A stretch of 37,145 nucleotides of DNA from a virus (IMGVR_UViG_3300017779_000040:1-37145); one strand, 5' to 3'. Counted from the stretch's first letter, positions 1-6,649 are shown. A program made the numbers and translations. Notes: generated by a model not told the origin, from the letters alone.

Positions 1-426
1 AATGGTCGTAGAATTAAAAGGTGGAAAATGGTAAAGAACTCCAACATGGAAGAAACTCTTTACAAGGCCGCAATGGTCAACCACCCGAGTGCGATATGGG
101 TCAGACAAAGTTCTAGACATTACAAATGGTTGTATCGTCTCTTCATGTGGTTATGTGTTGAGTATACTTATCGTTATGGTAAGATACATGCAACCGAAAG
201 ATTACTTGGAGACTTACTTGGATACACTCCAAAAGGATTAGAGGATAATGGTTTTACCGAACCACCACAATGTATGCCCGATTACTGTAAAGTAAAAGGA
301 GATACAATCGAAGCATACAAGAACTACTATATCAATGAGAAACAGTATTTCGCAAAGTGGACAAAACAACAAGAACCCGAATGGTACACCGAAGCTACGG
401 GAACATATAGTTCATATGCCAGTTAA
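1..426 (+). CDS. Conserved phage protein, 5'-truncated by the window edge
   Basis: The reading frame is open from base 1, so the ATG at 28 is probably an internal methionine and the true start lies outside the window. The visible part is 141 codons. It matches a family I recognise from T4-like phages by its conserved blocks: NHPSAIWVRQSS, then EYTYRYGKIHATERLL, then MPDYCK, then an AYKNYYINEKQYFAKW block ending in PEW. Family members usually carry about 40 more N-terminal residues, which fits the truncation. I know no experimentally established function. The aromatic-rich sequence has no signal peptide or membrane segment. The last 11 nt overlap the next gene, which suggests co-translation. 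Frame and family are fairly certain; function is unknown. Confidence 0.75.
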   Translation, partial: NGRRIKRWKMVKNSNMEETLYKAAMVNHPSAIWVRQSSRHYKWLYRLFMWLCVEYTYRYGKIHATERLLGDLLGYTPKGLEDNGFTEPPQCMPDYCKVKGDTIEAYKNYYINEKQYFAKWTKQQEPEWYTEATGTYSSYAS

Positions 427-694
427 GTTCTTAGAACTCGATAGAGTCGATGTAGTCCACAAACTTGTTGAAAACATAGTGGATATCGAGTTCATTAAAG
501 AAAAGGACATACAACTCAGGAAAATGCGTTGTACACTAATGGATACAGAAATACCTGATGATAAAATGCCTAAGTCAGAAATGTTATGGAATTATCAAGA
601 CACTGATAAAGTCATTAAAGTCTTTGATTTAGACCTTCAACAATGGAGAGCATTCCGTCTAGAGAATGTAACACGATTTGACATTTCTTGTTGA
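416..694 (+). CDS. WYL_2 / Sm-like SH3 beta-barrel phage protein
   Basis: A 92-residue protein starting MPVKFLEL. An upstream in-frame ATG at 335 lies inside the preceding gene and would add 27 low-complexity residues unlike the family, so I chose 416. The pattern is a hydrophobic start, VVDIEFIKEKD, then RKMRCTLMDTEIPDD, and a C-terminal VIKVFDLDLQQWRAFRLENV. It matches the short phage proteins grouped as WYL_2 (Sm-like SH3 beta-barrel), in which the WR-F strand is characteristic. Such domains are thought to bind ligands or nucleic acid, but no role is proven for this family in T4-like phages. It overlaps the gene upstream by 11 nt. A sigma70-type promoter for the next gene begins inside its last codons (678-706). 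Confidence 0.65.
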   Translation: MPVKFLELDRVDVVHKLVENIVDIEFIKEKDIQLRKMRCTLMDTEIPDDKMPKSEMLWNYQDTDKVIKVFDLDLQQWRAFRLENVTRFDISC

Positions 695-706
695 CTCGTG
701 TATAAT
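678..706 (+). promoter_or_regulatory. Consensus sigma70 promoter
   Basis: TTGACA at 678-683 and TATAAT at 701-706 are separated by exactly 17 nt, a perfect match to the bacterial housekeeping consensus. The start of transcription would be near 713. The -35 box lies inside the end of the upstream coding region. It is placed to express the gene at 742 and the gp33-like and oxygenase genes behind it early, before phage late transcription exists. Confidence 0.8.
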
Positions 707-741
707 GGCTAACATAAACTAGAAGAGGTGTATGTATAAAT

Positions 742-1134
742 ATGATTAGAGAACCATTTGTGAGAAAGAAAAAAGTATATAAGAAGAACCCCGAACCATT
801 TGAATGGGAACACGGTAGTTATAAAGCTGGGGAGATAATAGATAATGCATGGGTGTATTATGACTACTTTGGAGAAGAAGAAAATCCTGAGAAGAATAGA
901 TTTGAAGAAAACACTCAGAAGTTTAGTTACAAACTCATTGACGAAAAGTACAACGACTACAGAAGTCTTATCCTAACACCAAAGTATTTAAAGATACTCA
1001 TGAATGAAACGGGTCTATCTGACCAAGAAGTAAAAGAGTACATTTGTGATGTAATCATGAAAGAAGAGAATGACAAAATCCGAGAAAGAAACAATCAAAA
1101 AGCAAAAGAAAGAAGAGAACGTAACGGAAGATAA
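742..1134 (+). CDS. Hypothetical protein, charged C-terminus
   Basis: A 130-residue protein that I do not recognise. The start is supported by an AGAGGTG-type ribosome-binding site at about 724-730, 11 nt before the ATG. The N-terminus is basic (RKKKVYKK), the middle is acidic and aromatic (YYDYFGEEE), and residues 105-130 form a highly charged Lys/Glu/Arg helix. There is no signal peptide or membrane segment. The final 65 nt overlap the gp33-like gene in another frame. A TATAAATA at 735-742 runs into the ATG and cannot serve as its late promoter. Expression should come from the sigma70 promoter at 678-706. The small charged form and early position suggest an accessory host-interaction or replication protein, but that is a guess. 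Confidence 0.7.
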   Translation: MIREPFVRKKKVYKKNPEPFEWEHGSYKAGEIIDNAWVYYDYFGEEENPEKNRFEENTQKFSYKLIDEKYNDYRSLILTPKYLKILMNETGLSDQEVKEYICDVIMKEENDKIRERNNQKAKERRERNGR

Positions 1135-1345
1135 TTTTCTTACTCGTAAGAAGTTTACCGCAATGGTTCTTGAGTCTGTACAAAGAGACAACCATTCTTA
1201 TATAGATGCAATCGTACATCTATGTGAAAAGAATAACATTGAGATAGAAGATATTAAGAAGTATATCTCTCCCGCAATCAAAGACCATTTAGAAGCAGAG
1301 GGAATGAGTCTGAATTTACTACCCAAAGGTAATACCTTGTTTTGA
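1070..1345 (+). CDS. 33: gp33-like late-transcription co-activator
   Basis: A 91-residue protein. The core from NFLTRKKF (about residues 22-29) through SYIDAIVHLCEKNNIEIEDIKKYISPAIKDHLEAEGMSLNLLP resembles the small proteins that marine T4-like phages carry as gene 33 (late promoter transcription accessory protein). In T4, gp33 bridges host RNA polymerase (beta-flap) and the gp45 sliding clamp and works with the sigma-like gp55 at TATAAATA promoters. The C-terminal NTLF resembles a clamp-binding tail. The start at 1070 sits after a purine-rich stretch (GAAAGAAGAG) and overlaps the preceding gene by 65 nt. Its stop codon overlaps the TTG start of the next gene. The many TATAAATA boxes in this window fit a phage using this machinery. 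Confusion with another small helical regulator remains possible. Confidence 0.65.
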   Translation: MTKSEKETIKKQKKEENVTEDNFLTRKKFTAMVLESVQRDNHSYIDAIVHLCEKNNIEIEDIKKYISPAIKDHLEAEGMSLNLLPKGNTLF

Positions 1346-1809
1346 AAACGGGTAAGGTTATACAACAAGAAGATATTCAAGACATATTAGAGTTAACAAA
1401 AATATCTAATATATCTGAAGCTCCAACTGCGGGTTCAAACTTAAACAAGTGGAGAAATAGTTTAAAGTATCAAATTGATTATCAGTTGTTTCCCGAACTA
1501 TGTAAAACAATAGAAGACTTTATTAATGACGGAACAAAAGTAAATCAGTTGGATTTATTACTTTATAGAGAAGGTCATTACTATAAGAAACATAAAGATG
1601 TTATCGAAGAAAGAAAAAGAACTTGGACATCTATAACTATGATTGACAAAAAAGATTTGAAGGGTGGGGAAATAGTAGTTTATAATAAAGATAAAAACAT
1701 TATTGATTTAGACATTGGAGAAACTGTTATTTTTAAATCAAGTCTTTATCACAAAGCAAAAAAAGTTTTACACGGTACTCGTTTAGTTTTAGTTGCATGG
1801 TTAAATTAG
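1342..1809 (+). CDS. 2OG-Fe(II) oxygenase, prolyl-4-hydroxylase-like
   Basis: A 155-residue single-domain protein of the 2-oxoglutarate/Fe(II)-dependent dioxygenase fold. The iron-binding H-x-D motif is H84-K-D86 (YKKHKDV). A GGEI turn at 108-111 matches the usual GGEL. The distal ligand is probably H137 in LYHKAKKVLHGTR, and R147 in GTRLVLVAW is placed to hold the 2-oxoglutarate carboxylate. The arrangement matches small phage P4H-like enzymes, which hydroxylate protein side chains or nucleobases; the substrate is unknown. The only plausible start is TTG at 1342, overlapping the upstream stop codon (TTGA), so translation is probably coupled to the gp33-like gene. It is followed by the gp32 promoter region. 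The family is likely; the target cannot be read from sequence. Confidence 0.8.
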   Translation: MKTGKVIQQEDIQDILELTKISNISEAPTAGSNLNKWRNSLKYQIDYQLFPELCKTIEDFINDGTKVNQLDLLLYREGHYYKKHKDVIEERKRTWTSITMIDKKDLKGGEIVVYNKDKNIIDLDIGETVIFKSSLYHKAKKVLHGTRLVLVAWLN

Positions 1810-1812
1810 TAC

Positions 1813-1841
1813 TTGACAATACTTGTATAAATAAGTATAAT
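1813..1841 (+). promoter_or_regulatory. Consensus sigma70 promoter of gp32
   Basis: TTGACA at 1813-1818 and TATAAT at 1836-1841 have a 17-nt spacer, again a perfect consensus. Transcription would start near 1848, giving a leader of about 57 nt before the gp32 ATG. A late TATAAATA box lies inside the spacer, so the same 30 bp could serve two polymerase forms. Confidence 0.8.
1826..1833 (+). promoter_or_regulatory. Late promoter box TATAAATA (gp32)
   Basis: An exact match to the T4 late promoter element, located between the -35 and -10 hexamers of the sigma70 promoter at 1813-1841. With T4 geometry the late start site would be about 1840, inside the sigma70 -10 box. Binding of the two holoenzymes should be mutually exclusive. 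Confidence 0.65.
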
Positions 1842-1904
1842 ACACAACGATTTACATTATGAATAAAGTGGACAAACAGAAGACAAATAATACGGAGTAT
1901 ACAC

Positions 1905-2828
1905 ATGTCATTTGAAAACTTAAAGACCAATCGCACCGATGTCTCAAAACTAGTTTCTGCAGTGCAAGAAGCTACTGGTGCAACAACCCAAAAGAAATCT
2001 TACGAAGACGAAAGATTTTGGAAACCCACAGTAGACGAGTCTGGTAACGGTTATGCAGTTATTAGATTTCTACCAGCCGCAGAAGGTCAAGAATTACCAT
2101 GGGTTAGGTATTTCGACCATTTCTTTAAAGGCCCTACTGGACAGTGGTATGTAGAGAAGTCTCTTACATCTATTGGACAGAAAGACCCACTTGGAGAACT
2201 GAATTCCAGACTATGGAACTCAGGTATCGAAGAAGATAAAGAAACTGCAAGGAAACAAAAAAGAAGATTGCACCACGTTGCAAATATCATGATTGTTTCT
2301 GACCCCGCAAACCCTTCCAACAATGGTAAAGTATTCCTTTACGATTTCGGAAAGAAAATCATGGACAAAGTCATGGACGTAATGCAACCGCAATTTCCAG
2401 GCGAAGAACCCGTGAACCCTTTCGATTTTTGGAGTGGTGCGGACTTTGAACTTAAGATTACTAATGTCGCTGGTTATAGAAACTACGATAAATCTTCTTT
2501 CAAACCAGTGAGTGCATTGTACGATGCAGATGAAACTAAACTAGAAGCAACTTATAACTCTATGTTTGATGTTGCAGAGTTTGTTGACCCAACTAACTAT
2601 AAAACTTATGACGAGTTAAAACAGAGATTATCTGTTGTTCTTGGAGAAGCTGTTGGAGAAGGTTCAACTCAGAAAATGGAAGACTTAGGAAAGACTGCAG
2701 AAGCAGTAGAACCTAAAGGTGTAGAAACCCCAGTGGTTGCACCAAGTACTCCAGAACCAGAAGTTGCGTCAACTGAGTCTGACGATGAAACTTTGAGTTA
2801 TTTCGCTAAACTTGCGAATGACGAGTAA
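1905..2828 (+). CDS. 32: Single-stranded DNA-binding protein gp32
   Basis: A 307-residue homologue of T4 gp32 (T4 has 301), which coats ssDNA during replication, recombination and repair. The order is a short basic N-terminal cooperativity arm (MSFENLKTNRT), an OB-fold core from about residue 35 to 235 (ERFWKPTVDESGNGYAVIRFLPA, HHVANIMIVSDPANPSNNGKVFLYDFGKKIMDKV, NPFDFWSGADFELKITNVAGYRNYD), and an acidic tail ending ESDDETLSYFAKLANDE that in T4 recruits partner proteins. The region holding the T4 zinc ligands (one His, three Cys) reads FKGPTGQWYVEKSLTS here and has no cysteine, so no zinc finger is expected, as I recall for cyanophage gp32. It has its own sigma70 and late promoters and a strong terminator. 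Confidence 0.95.
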   Translation: MSFENLKTNRTDVSKLVSAVQEATGATTQKKSYEDERFWKPTVDESGNGYAVIRFLPAAEGQELPWVRYFDHFFKGPTGQWYVEKSLTSIGQKDPLGELNSRLWNSGIEEDKETARKQKRRLHHVANIMIVSDPANPSNNGKVFLYDFGKKIMDKVMDVMQPQFPGEEPVNPFDFWSGADFELKITNVAGYRNYDKSSFKPVSALYDADETKLEATYNSMFDVAEFVDPTNYKTYDELKQRLSVVLGEAVGEGSTQKMEDLGKTAEAVEPKGVETPVVAPSTPEPEVASTESDDETLSYFAKLANDE

Positions 2829-2857
2829 GTACTTAATTTAAAAACAAAATTTTTAGA

Positions 2858-2883
2858 CCCCACAGAAATGTGGGGTTTTTTTT
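2858..2883 (+). terminator. Intrinsic terminator of gp32, at a convergent junction
   Basis: CCCCACA (2858-2864), a GAAA tetraloop, then TGTGGGG (2869-2875) form a 7-bp GC-rich stem with a GNRA-type loop, followed by eight T residues (2876-2883). It ends plus-strand transcription after gp32. The minus-strand tape-measure gene ends at 2882, inside the T tract. Read from the minus strand, the same hairpin is followed by TCTAAAAATTTT, a weaker U-rich tail, so it may act in both directions. Confidence 0.9.
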
Positions 2884-4330
2884 AAAACCTTTTACCACGC
2901 ATTATTGCACTACCACCACGCATTCTTCTTCTATTGTTTATAGGTGGTTCAACCATAGAAGTCATAGATTGTGAGTTATCATTTGAAACATTATTATTAG
3001 TAGAAGTATCAATTATGGTTGGTGGTGGAGGCCCCATTTGTTCTAGTTTTGCAGCTTCATTTGCATCAATGTTTTCATTTATTGTAGTTGACGGTTTTGG
3101 TTTAACATCAATAAAATCTCTATCAGGTGGTTCTATTCCTTGTCTTTTTTGTATTATATCATCTACTCTTTTTAGTTCTTCGATTAGTTTATCCCTTTCA
3201 ACTCCTTCTTCTGTTTCTGCAATTTTTTTCTCTAATCGTTCTCTATTTTTTATTTGACCAGCATCTACTGCTTTTGATGCATTATCTGTATCAAAGTATT
3301 CCATGTCAGCCATGTTTGTTAAAAACTCTGGAACTTCAAAACCTAATGCTTTTGCAATAGTCCCACCTATCGCACCTAGTTTTTTTCCTATCATTATAAA
3401 AATATTTAAGAAATGATTTACTGCATCTTTTAAACCACCTATAACAATTCCAAAAACTGAACCCATATCTCCTATACCAAGATTTTCTAAGTTCTTTTTA
3501 ATCATAAAGAATATTCCAACTATTGCTCCTATTGCGGCTGCGACTACTACAATGATAGGTAAGAAAGGTGCAACTGCAGCCATAATGGTTGTTCCCATAG
3601 TCATGAGTGAAGTCAGAAGTGCGGGAATAACTGCACCCCTAATAAATATTGCAGTCATTTGAAGACTCTTTAACATCGTCTGAAATTTACCACCCAATGT
3701 AAGTGCAACTTTTTTGAATGATGTAGCCATGAATAGAGTTGCAACTTTAATAAGTCCAGCTAATTTTGCAATTACACTCCACACTTTTGCAACTTTTAAA
3801 GCGGCCGCAGTTGCCATAAAACCTAATTTTATTAAACCAGTAAGTGCAAGAATAGATAAACCTGCTATAACAATCTTATCAAAGTTATCTTTTAAAAATG
3901 GTAATACTTTATCTTTTAAAAAATCAAAAAAACTTTTTACTGCGGGAACAAACTTATCTTTAATAAATTCTTGAACACCTTCCATAGATAATAAACCTAT
4001 TAGTGTTGCACCTAAGATTGCTTTGAATGCTCCTGACTTCATAAATTTATCAGTACCAGCACCTATACCAGCAATTGCTTTAAGAAATGAACCTTCATCG
4101 ATTGGTTCTGGTTTAGGTTTTTCTTCTTCTTTTTTACTTTCTAAAGAATCTCCTTCTGCTTGTCTTTGTTGTGCAGTAAAGAAATCTCCAAAAGTTTTTG
4201 CAAGTCCACCTAATAATTGTTCTTGTACTCTTCTAGATTGTGCAATGTTTTGATTAAGATTAGAGTCTCTTTGTCTCTCTTCTTCGTTATTGGTTTTGAG
4301 TTGGTCTACAACTGCAGCTAAAGTGGTCAT
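2882..4330 (-). CDS. Tape-measure-like tail protein
   Basis: A 482-residue protein. Residues 1-80 are hydrophilic and helical (Q/N/E/K-rich, with KKEEEKPKPEPIDEG at 66-80). Residues about 100-335 form a long series of hydrophobic and amphipathic helices, with several stretches able to cross a membrane (105-115, 152-170, 225-280). Residues 360-400 are a charged coiled coil, and the tail is Pro/Asn-rich ending in RRRMRGGSAIMRGKRF. This architecture, plus a position directly behind the gp26/frameshift chaperone pair, fits the tail tape measure (the gp29 role in T4), which sets tail length and is ejected with the DNA. It is shorter than T4 gp29 (590 residues). A TATAAATA box ends 5 nt before the ATG. 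Role rests on architecture and synteny, not on a clear sequence match. Confidence 0.65.
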   Translation of the reverse strand: MTTLAAVVDQLKTNNEEERQRDSNLNQNIAQSRRVQEQLLGGLAKTFGDFFTAQQRQAEGDSLESKKEEEKPKPEPIDEGSFLKAIAGIGAGTDKFMKSGAFKAILGATLIGLLSMEGVQEFIKDKFVPAVKSFFDFLKDKVLPFLKDNFDKIVIAGLSILALTGLIKLGFMATAAALKVAKVWSVIAKLAGLIKVATLFMATSFKKVALTLGGKFQTMLKSLQMTAIFIRGAVIPALLTSLMTMGTTIMAAVAPFLPIIVVVAAAIGAIVGIFFMIKKNLENLGIGDMGSVFGIVIGGLKDAVNHFLNIFIMIGKKLGAIGGTIAKALGFEVPEFLTNMADMEYFDTDNASKAVDAGQIKNRERLEKKIAETEEGVERDKLIEELKRVDDIIQKRQGIEPPDRDFIDVKPKPSTTINENIDANEAAKLEQMGPPPPTIIDTSTNNNVSNDNSQSMTSMVEPPINNRRRMRGGSAIMRGKRF

Positions 4331-4334
4331 ACTA

Positions 4335-4529
4335 CTATTTATACTTACTCTCTAGTTTTTGACGTTCTTGTTCTTCTTTTTTTATCCATTCTGCTAATAA
4401 AGTTAAATATATTTCCCTTTCCCACGGCCACATGTTTTCTATTTCAGTCAAACTATACTTGTAATGTGTGACCAAGTTAAAGTTTGTCTGATAATAATTA
4501 TATAAACTATCATGAGAAAGGCTTAGGTA
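4335..4529 (-). CDS. Frameshift extension of gp26 (gp51/T-like chaperone segment)
   Basis: A 64-codon open frame in the -1 frame relative to gp26, continuing straight through gp26's end and stopping at 4337-4335. It contains the compact motif THYKYSLTEIENMWPWEREIYLTLLAEWIKKEEQER, which resembles small segments found between gp26-type and tape-measure genes of other marine myoviruses. There is no ATG before the core (the first in-frame ATG is at ENM, past much of the motif) and no ribosome-binding site. The zero frame crosses T_TTT_TTT at 4535-4529. I therefore infer expression as a 300-residue gp26 fusion by -1 frameshifting, like lambda G/GT tail chaperones. An alternative is weak independent initiation at TTG codons. 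Confidence 0.65.
   Translation of the reverse strand, partial: YLSLSHDSLYNYYQTNFNLVTHYKYSLTEIENMWPWEREIYLTLLAEWIKKEEQERQKLESKYK
4336..4343 (-). promoter_or_regulatory. Late promoter box TATAAATA (tape-measure gene)
   Basis: The minus strand reads TATAAATAGTAGTATG, with the box ending 5 nt before the ATG at 4330. With T4 late-promoter geometry the first transcribed base would be the A of the ATG, giving a leaderless mRNA. The box overlaps the final codons and stop (TAG at 4337-4335) of the small -1 frame ORF. Confidence 0.7.
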
Positions 4530-5236
4530 AAAAAATCCTGAATACCTTTTAACTTCAATTCATTATGATGTCCACAGTTAGAACAATCAAACTTGACATC
4601 TTTTTCCAGTGAGGGAATGGTGTCAACAAAATCTGTTATCGATTTAATTTGGTCACTAGTCATAGAGTCAATGAAATCATCAACTTCTTTTGCTGATACT
4701 TCACTTACATCTATTCTTTCATCATCACTAATAACTGCACTGAAACATTCTCTAATAACCATAAAACCAAATTGAGTTTCTTGAATACCTTCCTTAAAGT
4801 TATCAATAAAAGTTTTGAAAGGGGGATACTGTAATTCTACTGAAATAGTATCTGTTAGTTCTACAGTACTTTCTATATTTTTTGGAACATCTATTGTAAG
4901 TTCGGAAAGGTTTATGTTCATTTCGTTTTTTGTTTTGCATTCTTGACAAATTAGATTTACGTTTACAGACTCACCAACAGACTTACCACGAATTTGAGTA
5001 AACATATACTCAATGTCAAAAGTGGTAAGTTTAGATTTAACGTATTCTCCTTCAACACATGCATCTATTGTATCCAACATTGCTTGCATTGCAGTTTTTT
5101 CGTCTTTTGTTTCAAATGCCATAAGAAGAATTTTTTCTTCTTTTACTAAGTATGGTCGAAACATAACAGTCTTACCCGTTGAGGGTACTACCATTTCGTG
5201 TTTAGGGGTTGCATTTAGTTTAGGTAATGCACTCAT
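4523..5236 (-). CDS. 26: gp26-like baseplate hub / tail assembly chaperone
   Basis: A 237-residue protein of the T4 gp26 (T4_baseplate) type; T4 gp26 has 208 residues. Conserved features are the early KTVMFRPYLVKEEKILLMAFE block (22-42), the MLDTIDACV helix (53-61), and DIEYMFTQIRGKSVGESV (74-91). A zinc-ribbon-like set of two CxxC pairs follows: C97/C100 (CQEC) and C218/C221 (CSNC). In T4 the protein is needed for hub assembly. Its place just upstream of the tape measure matches the tail-assembly chaperones of other phages. The start has a strong AGGAGA site 5 nt upstream. The last codons contain a T7 slippery run that may extend the protein to 300 residues. It is the downstream partner of gp54 in a minus-strand operon. 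Confidence 0.88.
   Translation of the reverse strand: MSALPKLNATPKHEMVVPSTGKTVMFRPYLVKEEKILLMAFETKDEKTAMQAMLDTIDACVEGEYVKSKLTTFDIEYMFTQIRGKSVGESVNVNLICQECKTKNEMNINLSELTIDVPKNIESTVELTDTISVELQYPPFKTFIDNFKEGIQETQFGFMVIRECFSAVISDDERIDVSEVSAKEVDDFIDSMTSDQIKSITDFVDTIPSLEKDVKFDCSNCGHHNELKLKGIQDFFT
4529..4535 (-). promoter_or_regulatory. Putative -1 ribosomal frameshift site (T_TTT_TTT)
   Basis: The seven consecutive T residues on the minus strand are phased as X_XXY_YYZ in the gp26 frame: GAT-TTT-TTT-ACC-TAA. A slip of one base enters an open frame (TAC-CTA-AGC and on) of 64 codons. The site lies two codons before the gp26 stop, the usual position in phage tail chaperone genes. I do not see an obvious downstream pseudoknot. 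Confidence 0.65.
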
Positions 5237-5265
5237 AATATCTCCTATAATGTATTAATATATAT

Positions 5266-6060
5266 TTAAATTCCAAATAATGCTTTTCTCAATCCAGTTT
5301 TTACAGCTCTTGCACCTGCTTTCTTCACTGCAGATTTAGCTGCATCTTTCAATTTGTCTTTAACTCCAGTTGCTTCTAATAGTCTATCTTTAGTATTACC
5401 TTCAACTACTTCATATCGTTTGTAAGATAGTTGTACATTTACTTCTATCAATCCGTCAGGGTCATTATTTAATTCCATAGAGTTCATAGTAGTTGGAAAT
5501 GCGTTTAATAATCTAGTAGAATACGTCACTGCATCTGCAAGATACTTAGCGCCTGGTGCGATTAGGCCAGGGTCAAAATTACCATTTGCAATATCTAATG
5601 GGCCAATAGGTGGTATCAAGTCTTTGATTGCATCTGGTAAAGGATTATCAAATAGTTTCTTAGGTTTAATTAAAGGATTGATTGCACCCTTTCTAAGTGT
5701 TTGAATGACTACATCAAAAGTATAATCCTTATAATATCCAACTTCTTGGGTTTCTTGATTGACTGCAAGGTTTTGCCAGTTCTCGAAGTAGTCTCTTACA
5801 CGCATATCATTTAAACAATAAAAGGTTAAAGTAATATCTTCACTTGCATATCCATACGCAACCTTTTCATTGTTAAGTGCATATTGTCTTTCAGTTGTTA
5901 GTATTTGTCGGCCTGGAATACTTGCAACCTTACATAAGATATTTAAGTCTGTAGAGTTTACTCCACCAATCGGTGGTAAAAATACTCTCCATAAATTTGA
6001 AAATGCAAGACCGTCTCCAGCCTTTATGGTTGCAATCATGTCATCTACTTGATATCCCAT
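5266..6060 (-). CDS. 54: gp54-like baseplate tail-tube initiator
   Basis: A 264-residue protein with the tail-tube fold shared by gp19, gp48 and gp54: RVFLPP near the start (25-30), LCKVASIPGRQI (42-53), then YGYASEDITLTFYCLNDMRVRDYFENW (about 70-96) and YYKDYTFDVVIQTL. The MELNNDPDGLIEVNVQLSYKRYEVVE block is the usual final strand pair. The basic Ala/Lys-rich C-terminus (about 230-260) is an extension. In T4, gp54 binds the baseplate and nucleates the gp19 tube beneath gp48, which is encoded nearby on the opposite strand. The ATG overlaps the upstream stop (TAATG), and an AAGG site lies upstream, implying coupling. A gp19-like tube paralogue is the alternative, but the neighbourhood favours gp54. 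Confidence 0.75.
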   Translation of the reverse strand: MGYQVDDMIATIKAGDGLAFSNLWRVFLPPIGGVNSTDLNILCKVASIPGRQILTTERQYALNNEKVAYGYASEDITLTFYCLNDMRVRDYFENWQNLAVNQETQEVGYYKDYTFDVVIQTLRKGAINPLIKPKKLFDNPLPDAIKDLIPPIGPLDIANGNFDPGLIAPGAKYLADAVTYSTRLLNAFPTTMNSMELNNDPDGLIEVNVQLSYKRYEVVEGNTKDRLLEATGVKDKLKDAAKSAVKKAGARAVKTGLRKALFGI

Positions 6061-6644
6061 TACCTTATCATTCTCCTACTGTCGTTATATACTTTACGTT
6101 GGTCTGCCTTTTCAAACAATGCAGTTGGTAAGAAGGTTGCAATCTCCCACTCGGGTGCTTTTACTTCTGCAAAATTACTTCTTACATGTTCATTTAAATA
6201 ATGTTTGATGCATGGTTTGTAGTATTCTAAATCAGATGCAGATGCAAGAAGTTTAGTCGTTAGTTTAAATTTTGCATCTGGACTCTTTTTACTTGTCACA
6301 TTATCCATAAGTGCATCAAGAAACTTTGCACGAAGTATTGGTGGTAAGTAGTGTAAGTTCATTCCTAAAAACCCACCCTTTGCTGGTTTTACAACGATTG
6401 CAAGGGGAAACCTATCATAGTATGGTAAAGTTTCTTTATACTTTGGGTCATAAAAGAACATCTGCATAGAACCAATAATTCTACGAGCACCCCTATTCAA
6501 AGGTTCTTCTTTCATCAATGTTTCACGGTTTATACCCTTGATAACTTTTGCTTTTTTCATAAACCAATCTCTACTCTCTTTGGTTCTTGGAGTAATCTGA
6601 TTTCTAAAAGCTGCAAGTTCTAACTTCTGGAATATATTTGACAT
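6060..6644 (-). CDS. Conserved T4-like phage protein of unknown function
   Basis: A 194-residue protein. I recognise the type from marine T4-like genomes but cannot name a T4 counterpart with confidence. Notable blocks are NQITPRTKESRDWFMKKA (about 15-32), MQMFFYDPKYKETLPYYDRFPLAIV (60-84), GGFLGMNLHYLPPILRAKFLDALM (90-113), YYKPCIKHYLNEHVRSNFAEV, and EWEIATFLPTALFEKA near the end. The dense aromatic conservation suggests a compact structural or assembly protein rather than an enzyme. It lies between gp4 and gp54, and its stop overlaps the gp54 ATG. A late box ends exactly 5 nt before its ATG, so its mRNA may be leaderless. Late expression with baseplate and head-completion genes suggests a virion or assembly role. 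Confidence 0.75.
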   Translation of the reverse strand: MSNIFQKLELAAFRNQITPRTKESRDWFMKKAKVIKGINRETLMKEEPLNRGARRIIGSMQMFFYDPKYKETLPYYDRFPLAIVVKPAKGGFLGMNLHYLPPILRAKFLDALMDNVTSKKSPDAKFKLTTKLLASASDLEYYKPCIKHYLNEHVRSNFAEVKAPEWEIATFLPTALFEKADQRKVYNDSRRMIR

Positions 6645-6649
6645 ACTTC

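Noticed and set aside
28-30. ATG at 28 as the true start of the first gene
   Set aside because: The frame is open to base 1 and the family carries additional N-terminal sequence, so the gene is most likely truncated by the window edge.
335-415. Upstream ATG of the WYL_2-like gene
   Set aside because: It would add 27 low-complexity residues inside the preceding gene; the family start fits the ATG at 416.
735-742. TATAAATA as a late promoter for the gene at 742
   Set aside because: The box runs into the ATG, so a T4-type start would fall inside the coding region. The sigma70 promoter at 678-706 explains expression.
4448-4513. Separate ATG-started small ORF (MIVYIIIRQ...) behind gp26
   Set aside because: It is only about 21 codons, in a different frame from the conserved KYSLTEIENM segment, and ends before it.
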